This document shows positions 32,595 to 41,762 of a stretch of 64,000 bases of DNA, in pieces. Within the stretch, counting starts at the first letter, position 1, and every line of letters starts with the position of its first letter. Source of the DNA: Sedimentisphaerales bacterium (GTDB taxonomy: Bacteria; Planctomycetota; Phycisphaerae; Sedimentisphaerales; SM23-30); NCBI GenBank assembly GCA_016928435.1, contig JAFGKT010000080.1:1-64000 (forward strand). The letters are read 5' to 3'. A model generated the notes under the pieces. That model had not been told where the DNA came from, searched no databases, and saw only the letters and a list, made by a program, of their open reading frames with translations. Both the position numbers and the translations under genes were made by a program.

Positions 32595-33977
32595 CTAGGA
32601 ACCGTCAGCAGTGGCTTTCTGGTCTCCATGGTTGGGATCATGTTTTCGACGCCCATTGCCTTCGGTTTCCTTGGGCTTAATGACCATACGCAAACGATTG
32701 ATCTTCCGCTCCTCAACATCGATCACGGTAAAGAAAAGATTCTCGTATTCGAAGGTTTCTCCGCTCTGTGGTATGTTGCCCAGTCTATGAAAGGCGAAAC
32801 CACCAATAGTCTCGTAGTCTTCATCCTCAGGTATCTCTAGATCAAACTCATCATTGATTTCATCCACATGCACACGAGCGTCCATTTCAATCGTATCGCC
32901 GTCGAGTCGCACAATCATCTGGTCTTTCGGCTCTTCATACTCATCTTCGATCTCGCCGACAATTTCCTCCAAAATGTCTTCGATTGTAACCACCCCCGCT
33001 GTGCCGCCGTACTCATCAAGCACCACCGCCAAGTGTATCTGCTGTTCCTGAAAATCTCGCAGCAGGTCACGCAGTGTTTTGCTTTCGGGCACAAAATACG
33101 CTTTGCGCAAACGGTGCCGAATACCAGGTGCCGAATCAGGCTGAGTAAGGTCACGCAGCAAATCCTTCGCGTAAAGCATACCAATAACTTTGTCGATGTT
33201 CTCTTCATAAACCGGGAATCGTGAATGCCCCGCGGAAATAATGACCGCGGCCGCGCTCGCTAAATCAACATCAGCGTCAATACCAATAACATCGGTGCGA
33301 GGGGTCATAATCTCACCAACGGTCTGCTCGCGAAACTCCAGCACCGACTCGATCATTTCCCGTTCTTGTTCGTCAACAACACCTTTCTTTTCCCCTTCTT
33401 CCACAACGTTAAGCAGCTCTTCCTGTTTTTCTTCACGCGAACCGTTGGCATCTTCCACGCTGACCCCGGCCAACCTGCGGATAAGCGGATCGAACAAACC
33501 CAACACCGTGGTCACCGGCCAAGTGATAACCAGTATGAAAGGGAAAATCGGAAAACAGGCAGCCACAAAAGGAGTCGCTGCGTACTTGGCCCAAGCCCGC
33601 GGAATAGCGACGGAAAATACCGCTAAAACAATCGCTGAAACCCCAAATGCCCACAGCAACGACCAAACATTCGGTGTGTGGTCGGGACGAAAGGTAAAAT
33701 AAGAAACAACGCAAATCAATAAACCAAGATTGGCCAAAAGCCGAAGAAGTGCCGAGGAAAAAACCAGAGTCGGACACATATTGCGCATCGCTTCCATACG
33801 CGAGGACCGACCTTGGCTGTCAAATATCTCCTCCAACTTCACCCAGGACAGATAGCGTAGCGAAAGACTCACTACCGAAAGTAACATTGAAAAAACAACA
33901 CATATGGCCGACAAGACAACACACCATGTTTCATTAGTCAAACCGATGATTGTAGGCCACGATCCAGGATCGTCCAC
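32595..33977 (-). CDS. CNNM/CorC-type hemolysin-family protein with CBS domains
   Basis: Membrane protein of the CNNM/CorC (HlyC) family associated with magnesium or cobalt efflux. The N-terminal DUF21 region has four hydrophobic segments (TWCVVLSAICVVFSMLLSVV, LLRLLANLGLLICVVSYFTF, VSAIVLAVFSVAI, FPFILVITWPVTTVLGLF). The paired CBS domains start with VGEIMTPRTDVIGIDADVDL and include AGHSRFPVYEENIDKVIGML and HLAVVLDEYGGTAGVVTIED. The C-terminal CorC_HlyC domain has ETIGGFAFHRLGNIP. Start is GTG. It is encoded six bases after ybeY start side in the same run, a common pairing. Transported ion not read from sequence. Confidence 0.88.
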   Translation of the reverse strand: MDDPGSWPTIIGLTNETWCVVLSAICVVFSMLLSVVSLSLRYLSWVKLEEIFDSQGRSSRMEAMRNMCPTLVFSSALLRLLANLGLLICVVSYFTFRPDHTPNVWSLLWAFGVSAIVLAVFSVAIPRAWAKYAATPFVAACFPIFPFILVITWPVTTVLGLFDPLIRRLAGVSVEDANGSREEKQEELLNVVEEGEKKGVVDEQEREMIESVLEFREQTVGEIMTPRTDVIGIDADVDLASAAAVIISAGHSRFPVYEENIDKVIGMLYAKDLLRDLTQPDSAPGIRHRLRKAYFVPESKTLRDLLRDFQEQQIHLAVVLDEYGGTAGVVTIEDILEEIVGEIEDEYEEPKDQMIVRLDGDTIEMDARVHVDEINDEFDLEIPEDEDYETIGGFAFHRLGNIPQSGETFEYENLFFTVIDVEERKINRLRMVIKPKETEGNGRRKHDPNHGDQKATADGS

Positions 33978-33982
33978 GAGAA

Positions 33983-34513
33983 TTAACCCTTTCTACGGCT
34001 ATATACCTTACCATAACCAAGCTCTTCCAAAAGCTGGTCTTCTTTCTGATGCATCTTTTTGGCCTGCTGCGGCGTCTGATCATCATATGCCAGTTGGTGC
34101 AATAGCCCATGCACCACGTATAAATTCAATTCCGCCAACGCGTTTTTCTCATCCCCTTCAGCAATCTCCAAAGCCAATTGCGCGTTGACGACTATCTCAC
34201 AATCCAAACCGCTGACACTCTCTGAATCAGCGTCGCCCCCGGTATCTTCCTCATCGGACAAATCAAAGCTGATTACATCGGTCACCACATCCATATCGAA
34301 AAATTGTTTTTTCAGTTGCCTTATGCTCACGCTATCCACAACCGCGATACTTACGGCCCCCTCAGCGATGCCCAAATTACCCAACACAAAGGCAGCGGTC
34401 TTACGCAGACATTCCGCGTCGAACGTCAAAAAGCTCTGCTCATCCGTAATATTAATATCAAACTGATTCACAAAAACACTCACTGGTTCAAAACGTCGTT
34501 TTCGTCGCTCCAT
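33983..34513 (-). CDS. ybeY: Endoribonuclease YbeY
   Basis: Metal-dependent endoribonuclease for 16S rRNA 3'-end maturation and ribosome quality control. The zinc motif region is LYVVHGLLHQLAYDDQT; the usual H-x3-H-x5-H reads HGLLHQLAYDD, so the third His is Asp and the usual Gly is Ala. Asp can serve as third ligand in related metzincins, so activity is possible (inference). VTDVISFDLSDEE is the other family block. The track start at 34567 would overlap the upstream gene by 80 bases; ATG 34513 leaves 26 bases of overlap and 176 residues, nearer the usual length. An internal GTG a few codons later is also possible. Confidence 0.88.
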   Translation of the reverse strand: MERRKRRFEPVSVFVNQFDINITDEQSFLTFDAECLRKTAAFVLGNLGIAEGAVSIAVVDSVSIRQLKKQFFDMDVVTDVISFDLSDEEDTGGDADSESVSGLDCEIVVNAQLALEIAEGDEKNALAELNLYVVHGLLHQLAYDDQTPQQAKKMHQKEDQLLEELGYGKVYSRRKG

Positions 34514-36014
34514 TGAGCTTAGTAGCGATATCAGTATCTTCGCTCTTGGGATACGTAATACGCCCATGATACATACCGCAAAGACTCTTGATCAAACTGA
34601 CTTCGATTTTCTTGAGGTCTTTCAAGGTCATGTCACAATTATCAAACTGCCCGTCGAGCAGGCGTTTCATCACGATTTCTCGTACCACATTCTCGATTCG
34701 GCTCGGGGCGGGCTCCTGCATCGCGCGCGTGGCCCCTTCCACAGCGTCGGCGATCATCACAATCGCGGCTTCTTTGCTCGGAGGTTTTGGGCCAGGATAC
34801 CGAAATTCGGTTTCTGGAACGTTCGAGCCGGTCTCAGCGCTTTTTTTCGTCGCTTCATGGAAAAAATACTCCACGAGGGTGGTACCATGATGGCAAGCTA
34901 TAAACTGATGCAAGATTCTAGGCAAATGATATTCCCGCGCCAATTCCATACCATCTTCAACATGCCCGATAATAATCATACGGCTCATCGTCGGAGACAG
35001 CTCACGATGCTGGTTGAAGTTTTCAGCTTGGTTTTCGACAAAATACCTGGGCTTGTTTATCTTGCCCACATCATGATAATAGCTGCCCACCCGACACAAT
35101 ATCCCATTTGCGCCGATAGCCTCCGCGGCGGCTTCGCTCAACATACCGATCTGCCAACTGTGGTTGAATGTTCCAGGCGCCGCCACCGCCAGCCGTTTGA
35201 GCAAAGGACGGCTAGCCTCACCGCATTCTTGCAGCGTCATCGCCGTAGCTGTGCGGAAGACCGCTTCTATGACCGGCAAAATACCCTGCATAATGAAACC
35301 AACGGCAATCGCTGAGCCCCCGGCCCAAAGACTATTGAAAAGAATAGAAACCAACGGACTGCTCATCCAAAACCCAACAGCCCAAACCATGACAACAACA
35401 ACCAAAGCGGTATAAAAACTAACGCGGATCAAATAAGAACGCGATCGAATCTCCTTCAGCATCAAAACCGAAAAACCCATTCCGCTGCAAATACTCAGAA
35501 AAACCGATAACGTTTCCTCCCCCAGGACAATCGTACTCAGTATCGCCGCGAACGCCCCCATCCCCAAAGCGAAACGCTGCGAATAACCTATCGCCAAAAC
35601 AATCACCAGCATCAGTACCGGCGCAACCATCAGATGACGCGGCCAATCGTATATCGCGATAATCCGCATCACCACCAGCACCAAAAGCAAAAACACAAGC
35701 AACACTGCGCCGCGAGCGTGATTGCGAATGACCTGCGGCTCATACACGGCTACGTAAAATCCCATCGCCAAACTGACAACCGATATCAGCAGGCATACCT
35801 CCAGCAAAGATACCGCGAAAATCCATCGCCCGTCTTCGCTGCCGGGCAACATTGTCGGATTAAAACATAATACAAACCCCGAAATTATCACAAAAACACC
35901 GAGCATCAGCAACGATACCGGCGCGCCAGCATCATAGAAACGCCGCCACTTGTGCGCCAACTCTCGGTCCCCGAGTTGTCGAGGATCGACCCGTTTTACT
36001 TTTTTCTTAGTCAT
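34488..36014 (-). CDS. 7TM-HD domain membrane phosphohydrolase (PgpH-like, short)
   Basis: Membrane-bound HD-domain protein of the 7TM-HD type related to PgpH, which hydrolyses cyclic di-AMP. About seven hydrophobic segments (residues 30-260) precede an HD domain with AAPGTFNHSWQIGMLSEAA, YYHDVGKINKPRYF and ACHHGTTLVEYF. At 508 residues it lacks the large extracellular domain present between the first two helices in PgpH, so ligand sensing must differ. It overlaps phoH by four bases at its start and ybeY at its end, the classical phoH-HD-ybeY order. Whether this phylum makes cyclic di-AMP is not shown here. Confidence 0.88.
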   Translation of the reverse strand: MTKKKVKRVDPRQLGDRELAHKWRRFYDAGAPVSLLMLGVFVIISGFVLCFNPTMLPGSEDGRWIFAVSLLEVCLLISVVSLAMGFYVAVYEPQVIRNHARGAVLLVFLLLVLVVMRIIAIYDWPRHLMVAPVLMLVIVLAIGYSQRFALGMGAFAAILSTIVLGEETLSVFLSICSGMGFSVLMLKEIRSRSYLIRVSFYTALVVVVMVWAVGFWMSSPLVSILFNSLWAGGSAIAVGFIMQGILPVIEAVFRTATAMTLQECGEASRPLLKRLAVAAPGTFNHSWQIGMLSEAAAEAIGANGILCRVGSYYHDVGKINKPRYFVENQAENFNQHRELSPTMSRMIIIGHVEDGMELAREYHLPRILHQFIACHHGTTLVEYFFHEATKKSAETGSNVPETEFRYPGPKPPSKEAAIVMIADAVEGATRAMQEPAPSRIENVVREIVMKRLLDGQFDNCDMTLKDLKKIEVSLIKSLCGMYHGRITYPKSEDTDIATKLNGATKTTF

Positions 36015-36943
36015 TTTATGTTGTCGTAGGCCCTTACAATGTTCTGCACCAGACGATGGCGAACAATGTCGGATTCGTTGAGTTTAACTATAGCGATCCC
36101 TTTAATGCCTTTCAAACGTTTAACAGCGTCGATCAGCCCGGACTGATTGGGCTCCTCCAGATCAACCTGGCTGTCATCTCCGGTTACTATCATTTTCGAG
36201 TCTCGTCCCAAACGCGTCAAGAACATTAACATTTGGCTCACAGTCGTGTTTTGTGCTTCATCGAGGATTATAATCGAATCATTGAACGTTCTGCCTCTCA
36301 TAAATGCCAAGGGAATCACTTCGATGATATCGTTAAACATGAATCGCTTGACCTGAGCGTACTCCATCATATCTCCCAGGGCATCAAATAACGGTCTAAG
36401 GTATGGGTTCACTTTTGCTTGCAGATCTCCGGGCAGAAACCCCAGCTTTTCCCCCGCTTCAACGGCAGGCCGCGCCAACACAATCCGGCGAATCTCATTA
36501 CGCTTCAGCATAGCAACCGCCATAGCCACCGCCAGGTACGTTTTCCCCGTCCCTGCCGGGCCCGCGCAAAACACCAAATCGTTATTGCTGATGGCTTCTA
36601 TGTATTCACTCTGACCATTGGTTCTCGCCGTAATATTATGCCCCGAGGTATAGACCTTGATGGTTTCTTTTTCGGCGCGTTTCGATTGTTCCGCAGCCTC
36701 AAAGATAATCTGGGTCATATCTTTTTTGCTGAGGTGATCGGTGCGGCGTATCCGCTCTTGCATCAAGTGAAACACACGAGCCGCGTGAGTCACATTTTCG
36801 TCTGATCCTGACAAGCTCACACGCGTATCGCGAGCGATAACCTTTATGCCGCATGTATCACGCAACATTCGCAAATTGGCTTCAGCAGGCCCGAACAGGC
36901 CGGACCGCTTCTCTGGGTTCTCCAGTGTTAAAGTAAGTTCCAA
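36011..36943 (-). CDS. phoH: PhoH-family ATPase
   Basis: PhoH (YbeZ-type) P-loop ATPase, usually a partner of YbeY in rRNA processing. An N-terminal KH-like part (LRDTCGIKVIARDTRVSLSG) is followed by the ATPase with FCAGPAGTGKTYLAVAMAV (about residue 130), IVLARPAVEAGEKLGFLPGD, IILDEAQNTT and KMIVTGDDSQVDL. Length 310 matches the family. The TTG start has AGGAG about 11 bases upstream. It opens the tightly packed minus-strand run phoH, 7TM-HD, ybeY, CNNM/CBS, recO, zinc-ribbon. Confidence 0.95.
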   Translation of the reverse strand: MELTLTLENPEKRSGLFGPAEANLRMLRDTCGIKVIARDTRVSLSGSDENVTHAARVFHLMQERIRRTDHLSKKDMTQIIFEAAEQSKRAEKETIKVYTSGHNITARTNGQSEYIEAISNNDLVFCAGPAGTGKTYLAVAMAVAMLKRNEIRRIVLARPAVEAGEKLGFLPGDLQAKVNPYLRPLFDALGDMMEYAQVKRFMFNDIIEVIPLAFMRGRTFNDSIIILDEAQNTTVSQMLMFLTRLGRDSKMIVTGDDSQVDLEEPNQSGLIDAVKRLKGIKGIAIVKLNESDIVRHRLVQNIVRAYDNIK

Positions 36944-37000
36944 GTGGTATTCTTACTCCTAAAATTCGCCTAGCCCGCCCCGCCGCAGACTCAAAACATA

Positions 37001-37900
37001 TCATAACCCATGCTCTGTATGTATCACACGAAACATCACATAAGCAAACGGCGCGGCAATCAAGACCGAATCCAACAAGTCCAGAAAACCGCCGAACTGC
37101 GGAACCAACCGGGCAGAATCCTTACTCCCAAGATCTCTTTTGAGCATCGATTCAAGCAGATCGCCCAACTGCCCCGTTATCGCGATAAGCAAGCCAAACA
37201 CAACAGCAGCCCACCAAGGCATTATACCAAGTCCATTTGAAAAAATCGAGGCCACAATCACCGCCAAAACCACGCCCCCGGCTAACCCTTCCCAGGTTTT
37301 CGCCGGGCTGATCGACGGAACCCACTTGTGACGACCAAGTTTGCGTCCGATGAGATAAGCACCTATATCAGCAGACTTTACAGTCGCCAGAAACATCAAT
37401 AGCGGCATCACCTCCGCCCATAAACTATCCGCGACAGCATTTATCATTCTGATCTGGAAAATAAACCAACCGCCCACGCCCAAATACAAAACCACAAAAC
37501 AAGACAGCGCGATATTTCCTAAAGCGTTTTCGTTACGATACTTAAACCCCTGAAAGCACCCCGCGGCCATTATCATCGCCGCCAACATCCCCGCCAACAC
37601 CACCTCACCGCCGATCGGCAAGAAACACACCCACGCCGGCATCACCGCCAAAGCGACACTAAAACCTACCGCTATCAAAAGGCTTGGGCGCAAATCCTTC
37701 GCCCGGGCCAGCAAGCACAACTCACGCCCGGCGAAACCGATAAACAACGCCAACAACAACGCAAAGCCAAAGGCCGGCATCGCTGAATCAGCAAAATAAT
37801 TTCGCGCACAAAGCCAAGCTTCAAAAACAAGTACCCCCACCAAACCGATACCCATTATCGTGCCGAAGAATAGTCTCTGCGCCAATTTGGAATTCAGCAA
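37001..37900 (-). CDS. cdsA: Phosphatidate cytidylyltransferase
   Basis: Integral membrane enzyme making CDP-diacylglycerol from phosphatidate and CTP, the branch point of phospholipid synthesis. The C-terminal family signature is present: GSKDSARLVPQFGGFLDLLD with the following SVLIAAPFAYV. KSADIGAYLIGRKLGRHKW and SPAKTWEGLAGG are the other catalytic blocks. About eight hydrophobic segments are seen. Start is TTG with GGAG six bases upstream. It lies 105 bases from uppS on the same strand, the usual uppS-cdsA order. Confidence 0.94.
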   Translation of the reverse strand: MLNSKLAQRLFFGTIMGIGLVGVLVFEAWLCARNYFADSAMPAFGFALLLALFIGFAGRELCLLARAKDLRPSLLIAVGFSVALAVMPAWVCFLPIGGEVVLAGMLAAMIMAAGCFQGFKYRNENALGNIALSCFVVLYLGVGGWFIFQIRMINAVADSLWAEVMPLLMFLATVKSADIGAYLIGRKLGRHKWVPSISPAKTWEGLAGGVVLAVIVASIFSNGLGIMPWWAAVVFGLLIAITGQLGDLLESMLKRDLGSKDSARLVPQFGGFLDLLDSVLIAAPFAYVMFRVIHTEHGL

Positions 37901-38005
37901 ATTTCACTCCACTACAACAGATAGGTAAACAAGCATCATTTGATGACTTTAGGGCGCCTCTGGAACACAAGCGCAAGTACCTCTACCGTTCATGTCTATA
38001 CAAAA

Positions 38006-38773
38006 CTAAAACCCAGCAGGCTTCAAACCGCCAAATCGCCGGTTCCGCTTGGCATATTCACAAATACACTGATGCAGTACTTCCGTCGAAAAGTCAGGCC
38101 AATGCACCTCGGTAACGTAAAACTCCGCATAGGCGATCTGCCACAACAGATAATTGCTCACCCGCATCTCGCCCGAAGTTCTAACCAACAAATCAGGATC
38201 AGGCAAACCAGTCGTATCGAGGGCGTCACTGACCAACTGCTCATCGATATCTTCGGGCGAAATCTTCCCCGATGCCGTATCAGCAGCCAAGCGTCTGATC
38301 GCGCCCACCAATTCGGATCGGCCTGAGTAATTCAGCGCCAAGCAAAGAGTCATCCCCGTGTTCGACTGACTGATGCGTACCGTCTCATGCAATTCTTTAA
38401 TCACAAAATCAGGCAACCCCTCTTCGCTGCCCAAATGGCGTACCTTTACATTATTATCCATTATAGTCGGGCGTTCATTGATAAGATAATGGGCATAAAG
38501 ATGCATCAGCCCGTTAACCTCTTCGCGCGGCCTTTTCCAGTTTTCGGTACTGAAAGAGTATAAAGTCAGACACTCCACACCCAACCTGGCACACTCCGTA
38601 ACCGTGCTGCGAACAGCCTTGCTCCCGCTTCGATGGCCTTCAAGCCGAGGCTTGCCCTGCTGTTGAGCCCATCGGCCGTTGCCGTCCATAATAATGGCAA
38701 TGTGGCGCGGCATTTTCTGCCACGGAATCCCCAGAATGGGATGCATTTCGTTATCAACCGAATCTGTCGTCAT
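38006..38773 (-). CDS. uppS: Isoprenyl transferase (undecaprenyl diphosphate synthase)
   Basis: cis-prenyltransferase that makes the C55 lipid carrier for peptidoglycan and surface glycans. All main blocks are visible: HIAIIMDGNGRWAQQQGKPR with catalytic Asp (about residue 30), GHRSGSKAVR, LTLYSFSTENWKRP, and DLLVRTSGEMRVSNYLLWQ near the C-terminus, followed by WPDFSTEVL. Length 255 is normal. It is upstream of cdsA, and purA ends 87 bases before its start. Its product would also serve the glycan-building genes elsewhere in the window. Confidence 0.96.
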   Translation of the reverse strand: MTTDSVDNEMHPILGIPWQKMPRHIAIIMDGNGRWAQQQGKPRLEGHRSGSKAVRSTVTECARLGVECLTLYSFSTENWKRPREEVNGLMHLYAHYLINERPTIMDNNVKVRHLGSEEGLPDFVIKELHETVRISQSNTGMTLCLALNYSGRSELVGAIRRLAADTASGKISPEDIDEQLVSDALDTTGLPDPDLLVRTSGEMRVSNYLLWQIAYAEFYVTEVHWPDFSTEVLHQCICEYAKRNRRFGGLKPAGF

Positions 38774-38860
38774 ACTCTATTCCGTTTTTGAAGCTCGCTC
38801 TAAGGTAGTCATCTTTCGCCGTTTTGACCGTGCGAAATCACACAGATGTAATGTTCCGAT

Positions 38861-40144
38861 CTAACGATTCAACGTTTGTTCACGACCAGGCCCCACCCCC
38901 ACAGTCTTGATCGGCAACGACAAAATCTCTTCCAAACGCTTAATATAGTTCTGAGCCGCACTCGGCAAATCATCAAACGAAGTCGCTCCCGTCAAATCTT
39001 CATCAAAGCCGGGCATAGTCTCGTAAACGCATTCAACCTCGTCCAGGACATCCGCCTCAGCGGGGAAAAAGTCCAGCTTTTCACCTTTATACTTATAAGC
39101 GGTGCATATTTGCAGTTCTTTGAGACCACTGAAGGTATCCAAGTGCAGCAGGGCCAATTCCGTAATGCCGCCGATCCGCGCTGAATAGTCAACCGCCACC
39201 GCGTCAAACCAACCGCAACGCCGAGGCCTGCCGGTCGTCGTGCCGTACTCGTGTCCTTTATCGCGAATGTATTGGCCGGTTTCGTTATCCTGCTCGGTCG
39301 GAAACGGGCCCGCGCCTACACGCGAAGTATAAGCCTTAACCACCCCGACAAACCGATCGACAATAGTCGTCGGCACCCCCGCCGCGGGTCCTAATCCCAA
39401 AGCGCAGCAGTTGCTGCTGGTAACAAAAGGAAAAGTCCCATGATCCAAATCAAGCAAACTTCCCTGAGCGCCTTCAAATAATATAGATTTCTTCTCTTTC
39501 CAAGCGCGGTGCAGAATCGCCGTAGTGTCAACAATCTTGTCCTTGAGCGCTTCAGCCCATTTCTCGCATTGGCTAAATAAAACATCAACTGAAAGCGGCT
39601 CATTATCGTTATACAATGCCGCGAAGTAACGGTTCTTTTGTTCGACAATCCGTTCCAGACGTTCGCGCAGCCGGTCCAAATGCAGCAGATCCGCCACCCG
39701 CAAAGCCGTACTGCGAATCACTTTGTCGCTGTAGCAAGGCCCGATTCCGCGGATCGTGGTACCGATCTTCTTGGCCCCCAACGCTTCTTCGCTCAAACGG
39801 TCCTGTTTTTTGTGGTATTCCATAACCAAGTGGGCCCGGCCGGAAATCTTCAGATTACCACCAACATCAATACCACGCTTGGCGAGACCGGCAAGTTCTG
39901 ATAGAATAATCTCAGCGTCCAGAACCACACCGTTGGTAATCAAACACAGCGTGTTTTCCCGCAGAATACCGCTGGGCAGCAGATGCAGGGCAAAAACTTC
40001 TTCATCCGCGCTGCGAACTACTGAATGGCCGGCATTGGCGCCCCCGCTGTAGCGAACAACAATATCTGCCGTCCCGCTGAAGATGTCGACTATTTTGCCC
40101 TTGCCCTCGTCGCCCCACTGTAAACCAACAACACATGTGTTCAT
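38861..40144 (-). CDS. purA: Adenylosuccinate synthetase
   Basis: GTP-dependent ligase joining IMP and aspartate, the first committed step to AMP. The N-terminal P-loop VVGLQWGDEGKGKIVDIFSG contains the catalytic Asp and Lys; YSGGANAGHSV, GTTIRGIGPCYSDK, FEGAQGSLLDLDHGTFPFVT and GTTTGRPRRCGWFDAV are the standard motifs. Length 427 is typical. The ATG has AGAAGG six bases upstream. It is divergent from the membrane protein gene at 40340, with about 195 bases between that probably contain both promoters. Confidence 0.97.
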   Translation of the reverse strand: MNTCVVGLQWGDEGKGKIVDIFSGTADIVVRYSGGANAGHSVVRSADEEVFALHLLPSGILRENTLCLITNGVVLDAEIILSELAGLAKRGIDVGGNLKISGRAHLVMEYHKKQDRLSEEALGAKKIGTTIRGIGPCYSDKVIRSTALRVADLLHLDRLRERLERIVEQKNRYFAALYNDNEPLSVDVLFSQCEKWAEALKDKIVDTTAILHRAWKEKKSILFEGAQGSLLDLDHGTFPFVTSSNCCALGLGPAAGVPTTIVDRFVGVVKAYTSRVGAGPFPTEQDNETGQYIRDKGHEYGTTTGRPRRCGWFDAVAVDYSARIGGITELALLHLDTFSGLKELQICTAYKYKGEKLDFFPAEADVLDEVECVYETMPGFDEDLTGATSFDDLPSAAQNYIKRLEEILSLPIKTVGVGPGREQTLNR

Positions 40145-40339
40145 AACTAGCCTTCTGCAGTAACTTAATTATAATATTCGTTCCGTACAAGAACGAACCA
40201 AACACAGTACTTTACCAAAGCTGCGCGATACGGTCAACTTTTTAACCAATCGCCCAACCATGCCTTGCGACACGCTGAACCGTTGAGCGCCGGCAGCTGG
40301 CGCAACCGCCAAATAACGCCCTGAAAGGCCCAACATTCC

Positions 40340-41062
40340 ATGTCAGAAATCGCGAAACCTAAAACAACACAAACACTAAATGCCTCTGCCCCTCAATCGC
40401 CCCTAAAGGTTAGCCTCTCTCAACCACGCACCAAACAACATTGGATTAAAATCCTATTGTTACTAATCTTATGTGCGTCACTCAGCGTCGCCCCTGTTTG
40501 GGCCGACCAAGATGTTTCCTCCGGCCCCGAAACTCAAGCTTCCCCTCAAGCTCAATCGCAGCCTACCGGCCAGCCCACAGACTCATCCAATCTCCCTCAA
40601 TCTTCAACGATACCACCCAACGTTAATCTCAACAATATTGGCGATGGCATTGCGATTCCCCCAGAGCTGCTTCAAAGCCTCCTCCAGTCGGCCGGTCCAG
40701 CCAAGACGCTTGCCCCCCCTAAAATGTCGCTCCGCACGCGACTACTCCTGGTCATAGCCACCTTGGTCACAATAATGGTAGGTGTATTGTTCTGCCAAAT
40801 ACTCGCGTCCAAACTCGTCCATGAGAATCATCAAACCAGTATATTCTTGATTTTCGGGCTGTTTTCGGCTATGGGAGCATTGTGTTTGGCCTGTGCGTTG
40901 GTCGGCAATCTGCGATTACATCTCGCCGCGGTACTATGCACTCTGGCCAGCGGCTTTTGCCTTGGAGCGATCGGCATCGGCCCCCTACCCTGGTTTCGAA
41001 CATGGCTCTTAGTCGAAGTCGCGAAAACAAACGACCAAAAAGACGTGCGACATCATCAATAA
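40340..41062 (+). CDS. Hypothetical membrane protein with Pro/Gln-rich region
   Basis: Not recognised. A hydrophobic segment at about residues 32-50 (KILLLLILCASLSVAPVWA) could be an uncleaved anchor or a signal peptide with an unusually long basic N-region. It is followed by an 80-residue low-complexity Ser/Gln/Pro stretch (QASPQAQSQPTGQPTDSS), then three or four further hydrophobic segments (LLLVIATLVTIMVGVLFCQI, IFLIFGLFSAMGALCLACAL, LHLAAVLCTLASGFCLGAI). The next gene starts 36 bases downstream on the same strand, so the two may be co-transcribed. No enzymatic motif is seen. Confidence 0.6.
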   Translation: MSEIAKPKTTQTLNASAPQSPLKVSLSQPRTKQHWIKILLLLILCASLSVAPVWADQDVSSGPETQASPQAQSQPTGQPTDSSNLPQSSTIPPNVNLNNIGDGIAIPPELLQSLLQSAGPAKTLAPPKMSLRTRLLLVIATLVTIMVGVLFCQILASKLVHENHQTSIFLIFGLFSAMGALCLACALVGNLRLHLAAVLCTLASGFCLGAIGIGPLPWFRTWLLVEVAKTNDQKDVRHHQ

Positions 41063-41098
41063 CGTGCAAATACCCGATTTTAAACGCGAAAGTAGATT

Positions 41099-41578
41099 AT
41101 GTTAAAACTAGCCCCCAAAATCGACCCCGAACCGCATCGGCAGCAACAATTGCGGTCTTCCATCAATCGCCAGTTGATCGGCTTTGAATACCGCAGTAAA
41201 GCCACCATTTTCGGCATCCCTTTGGTTCATATCTGCCGGGGCGGTGTGGATTCACGCGGGGTCGCCAAGGGAATCATCGCCATTGGTGATATCGCCATCG
41301 GCGCCGTGGCTGTGGGCGGCTTGGCCATGGGCGGAGTAGTCGTCGCGGCGGTCGGGTTTGGAATCATAAGCGTCGCGGCCTTTGCGATTGGACTTTTGGC
41401 TATCGGGGCCGTAGGTATGGGAGGGATGGTCTTTGCCGCCTGCGCCATCGGATACTGGTCTTTTGGCGCCGTGGCCGTCGGTATCTACGCTCGCGGAGCG
41501 GTCGCCATCGGCTTGGATGCCTTGGGTACAATTACTCTAACACCATCAGGCATGACAATATTGCCTTTAAACCCCTAA
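41099..41578 (+). CDS. AIGxxAxG-repeat protein of unknown function
   Basis: After a polar head of about 50 residues (containing LIGFEYRSKATIFGIPLVHI), the protein is almost entirely a tandem repeat of about six residues in which Gly recurs with Ala/Val/Ile: IIAIGDIAIGAVAVGGLAMG, then AIGLLAIGAVGMGG and FGAVAVGIYARGAVAIG. It ends LTPSGMTILPLNP. This periodic pattern is seen in uncharacterised proteins of several phyla (recalled, not searched). It could form a glycine-zipper membrane stack or a short solenoid. It has no other domain. It follows the membrane gene at 40340 and precedes outer-membrane biogenesis genes. Confidence 0.72.
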   Translation: MLKLAPKIDPEPHRQQQLRSSINRQLIGFEYRSKATIFGIPLVHICRGGVDSRGVAKGIIAIGDIAIGAVAVGGLAMGGVVVAAVGFGIISVAAFAIGLLAIGAVGMGGMVFAACAIGYWSFGAVAVGIYARGAVAIGLDALGTITLTPSGMTILPLNP

Positions 41579-41762
41579 CTTGCCACAAATTCAATATCCG
41601 GCCACTATAGAACGTTGCAATCGTGGCGATTATTAGTATAATCCAAACAAGGACTTGTGCTTCATAGGCGCGGTCTGAACATACGTAAAAAACGCTAACG
41701 TTTTGTCATCGGTTTCGGGCCTTGGCCGCTTGGGCACAACCAAACCAATAGGAACATCAAAA

